Assembly: GCA_003526435.1 (NCBI GenBank)
Contig: DPWF01000294.1
Span: 1 to 7,955, forward strand
Source: Chitinophagaceae bacterium
Lineage (GTDB): Bacteria; Bacteroidota; Bacteroidia; Chitinophagales; Chitinophagaceae
Direction of reading: 5' to 3'
Length of the DNA stretch: 7,955 nt
The stretch's first letter is position 1, and each line of letters begins with the position of its first letter. Positions 7,853 through 7,955 of the stretch are shown piece by piece. The notes below the pieces were generated by a model. That model saw nothing but the letters and a program-made list of their open reading frames with translations. It made no database searches and was not told the origin of the DNA. Position numbers and translations under genes: made by a program.

Positions 7853-7955
7853 TTGAAAGATAAAAAATATGATATCATCATTATTGGCGGATCTGCAGGT
7901 AGTATACCTGTTTGTATATCATTGCTGAAAGCTTTAAAAAAGGATCAGCCTATAC
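7853..7955 (+). CDS. cheB: CheB-type protein-glutamate methylesterase, 3'-truncated, no receiver domain
   Basis: Only the first 34 codons are present before the right edge. They read as the opening of a CheB esterase domain: a charged lead-in (KDKKYD), a hydrophobic first strand IIII, then the nucleophile turn GGSAGS, with the probable catalytic Ser at residue 14 (family I.GGSAGG), then a helix. CheB removes methyl esters that CheR adds, so it pairs naturally with the gene 4 bases upstream. Classical CheB has a receiver of about 120 residues before the esterase; here there is no room for one, since the frame is closed by TAG at 7811-7813 and the esterase starts at once. The best start is TTG at 7853, because no ATG or GTG exists in this frame before the strand. 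The ATG at 7869 is in another frame. The family call is good despite the short length; the exact start is less sure. Confidence 0.85.
   Translation, partial: MKDKKYDIIIIGGSAGSIPVCISLLKALKKDQPI

Overview
The window reads as a chromosome segment from a member of the Bacteroidota. The evidence is a SusC/SusD outer-membrane uptake pair, a SusD lipoprotein signal, no Shine-Dalgarno sequences at useful spacing, and moderate-to-low GC. The protein style fits the Chitinophagaceae and relatives, but the family placement is an inference. All genes lie on the + strand and fall into two transcription blocks.

Block 1 (1-3501) is the end of a nutrient-uptake operon. It holds the C-terminal two thirds or so of a SusC-like TonB-dependent outer-membrane transporter, cut by the left edge. 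A complete SusD-like surface lipoprotein follows after 17 bases. A strong GC-rich hairpin with a T-run directly after the SusD gene closes the block. Nothing visible identifies the substrate, and no glycan-degrading enzyme is in the window.

Block 2 (3583-7955, running off the right edge) is a signalling operon. It encodes a 1136-residue membrane-bound hybrid histidine kinase, a CheR-type methyltransferase and the start of a CheB-type methylesterase, with gaps of 21 and 4 bases. The kinase layout is TM, CHASE3-like periplasmic domain, TM, GAF, long heptad coiled coil, HisKA, HATPase_c and three receiver modules. The middle receiver is degenerate, with His where the phospho-acceptor Asp should be. 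The CheB starts straight in its esterase domain with no receiver, apparently from a TTG codon. No chemoreceptor, CheA or CheW is visible.

The layout suggests a stand-alone sensor system in which methylation/demethylation enzymes are paired with a hybrid kinase rather than with a flagellar chemotaxis pathway. The kinase's Glu/Gln-rich coiled coil resembles the coil found in natural CheB-CheR-kinase fusion proteins and is a possible, unproven, methylation target. Kinase-CheR-CheB clusters of this kind are known in Bacteroidota, so the system is not clearly new. The least explained parts are the degenerate receiver and the coil.
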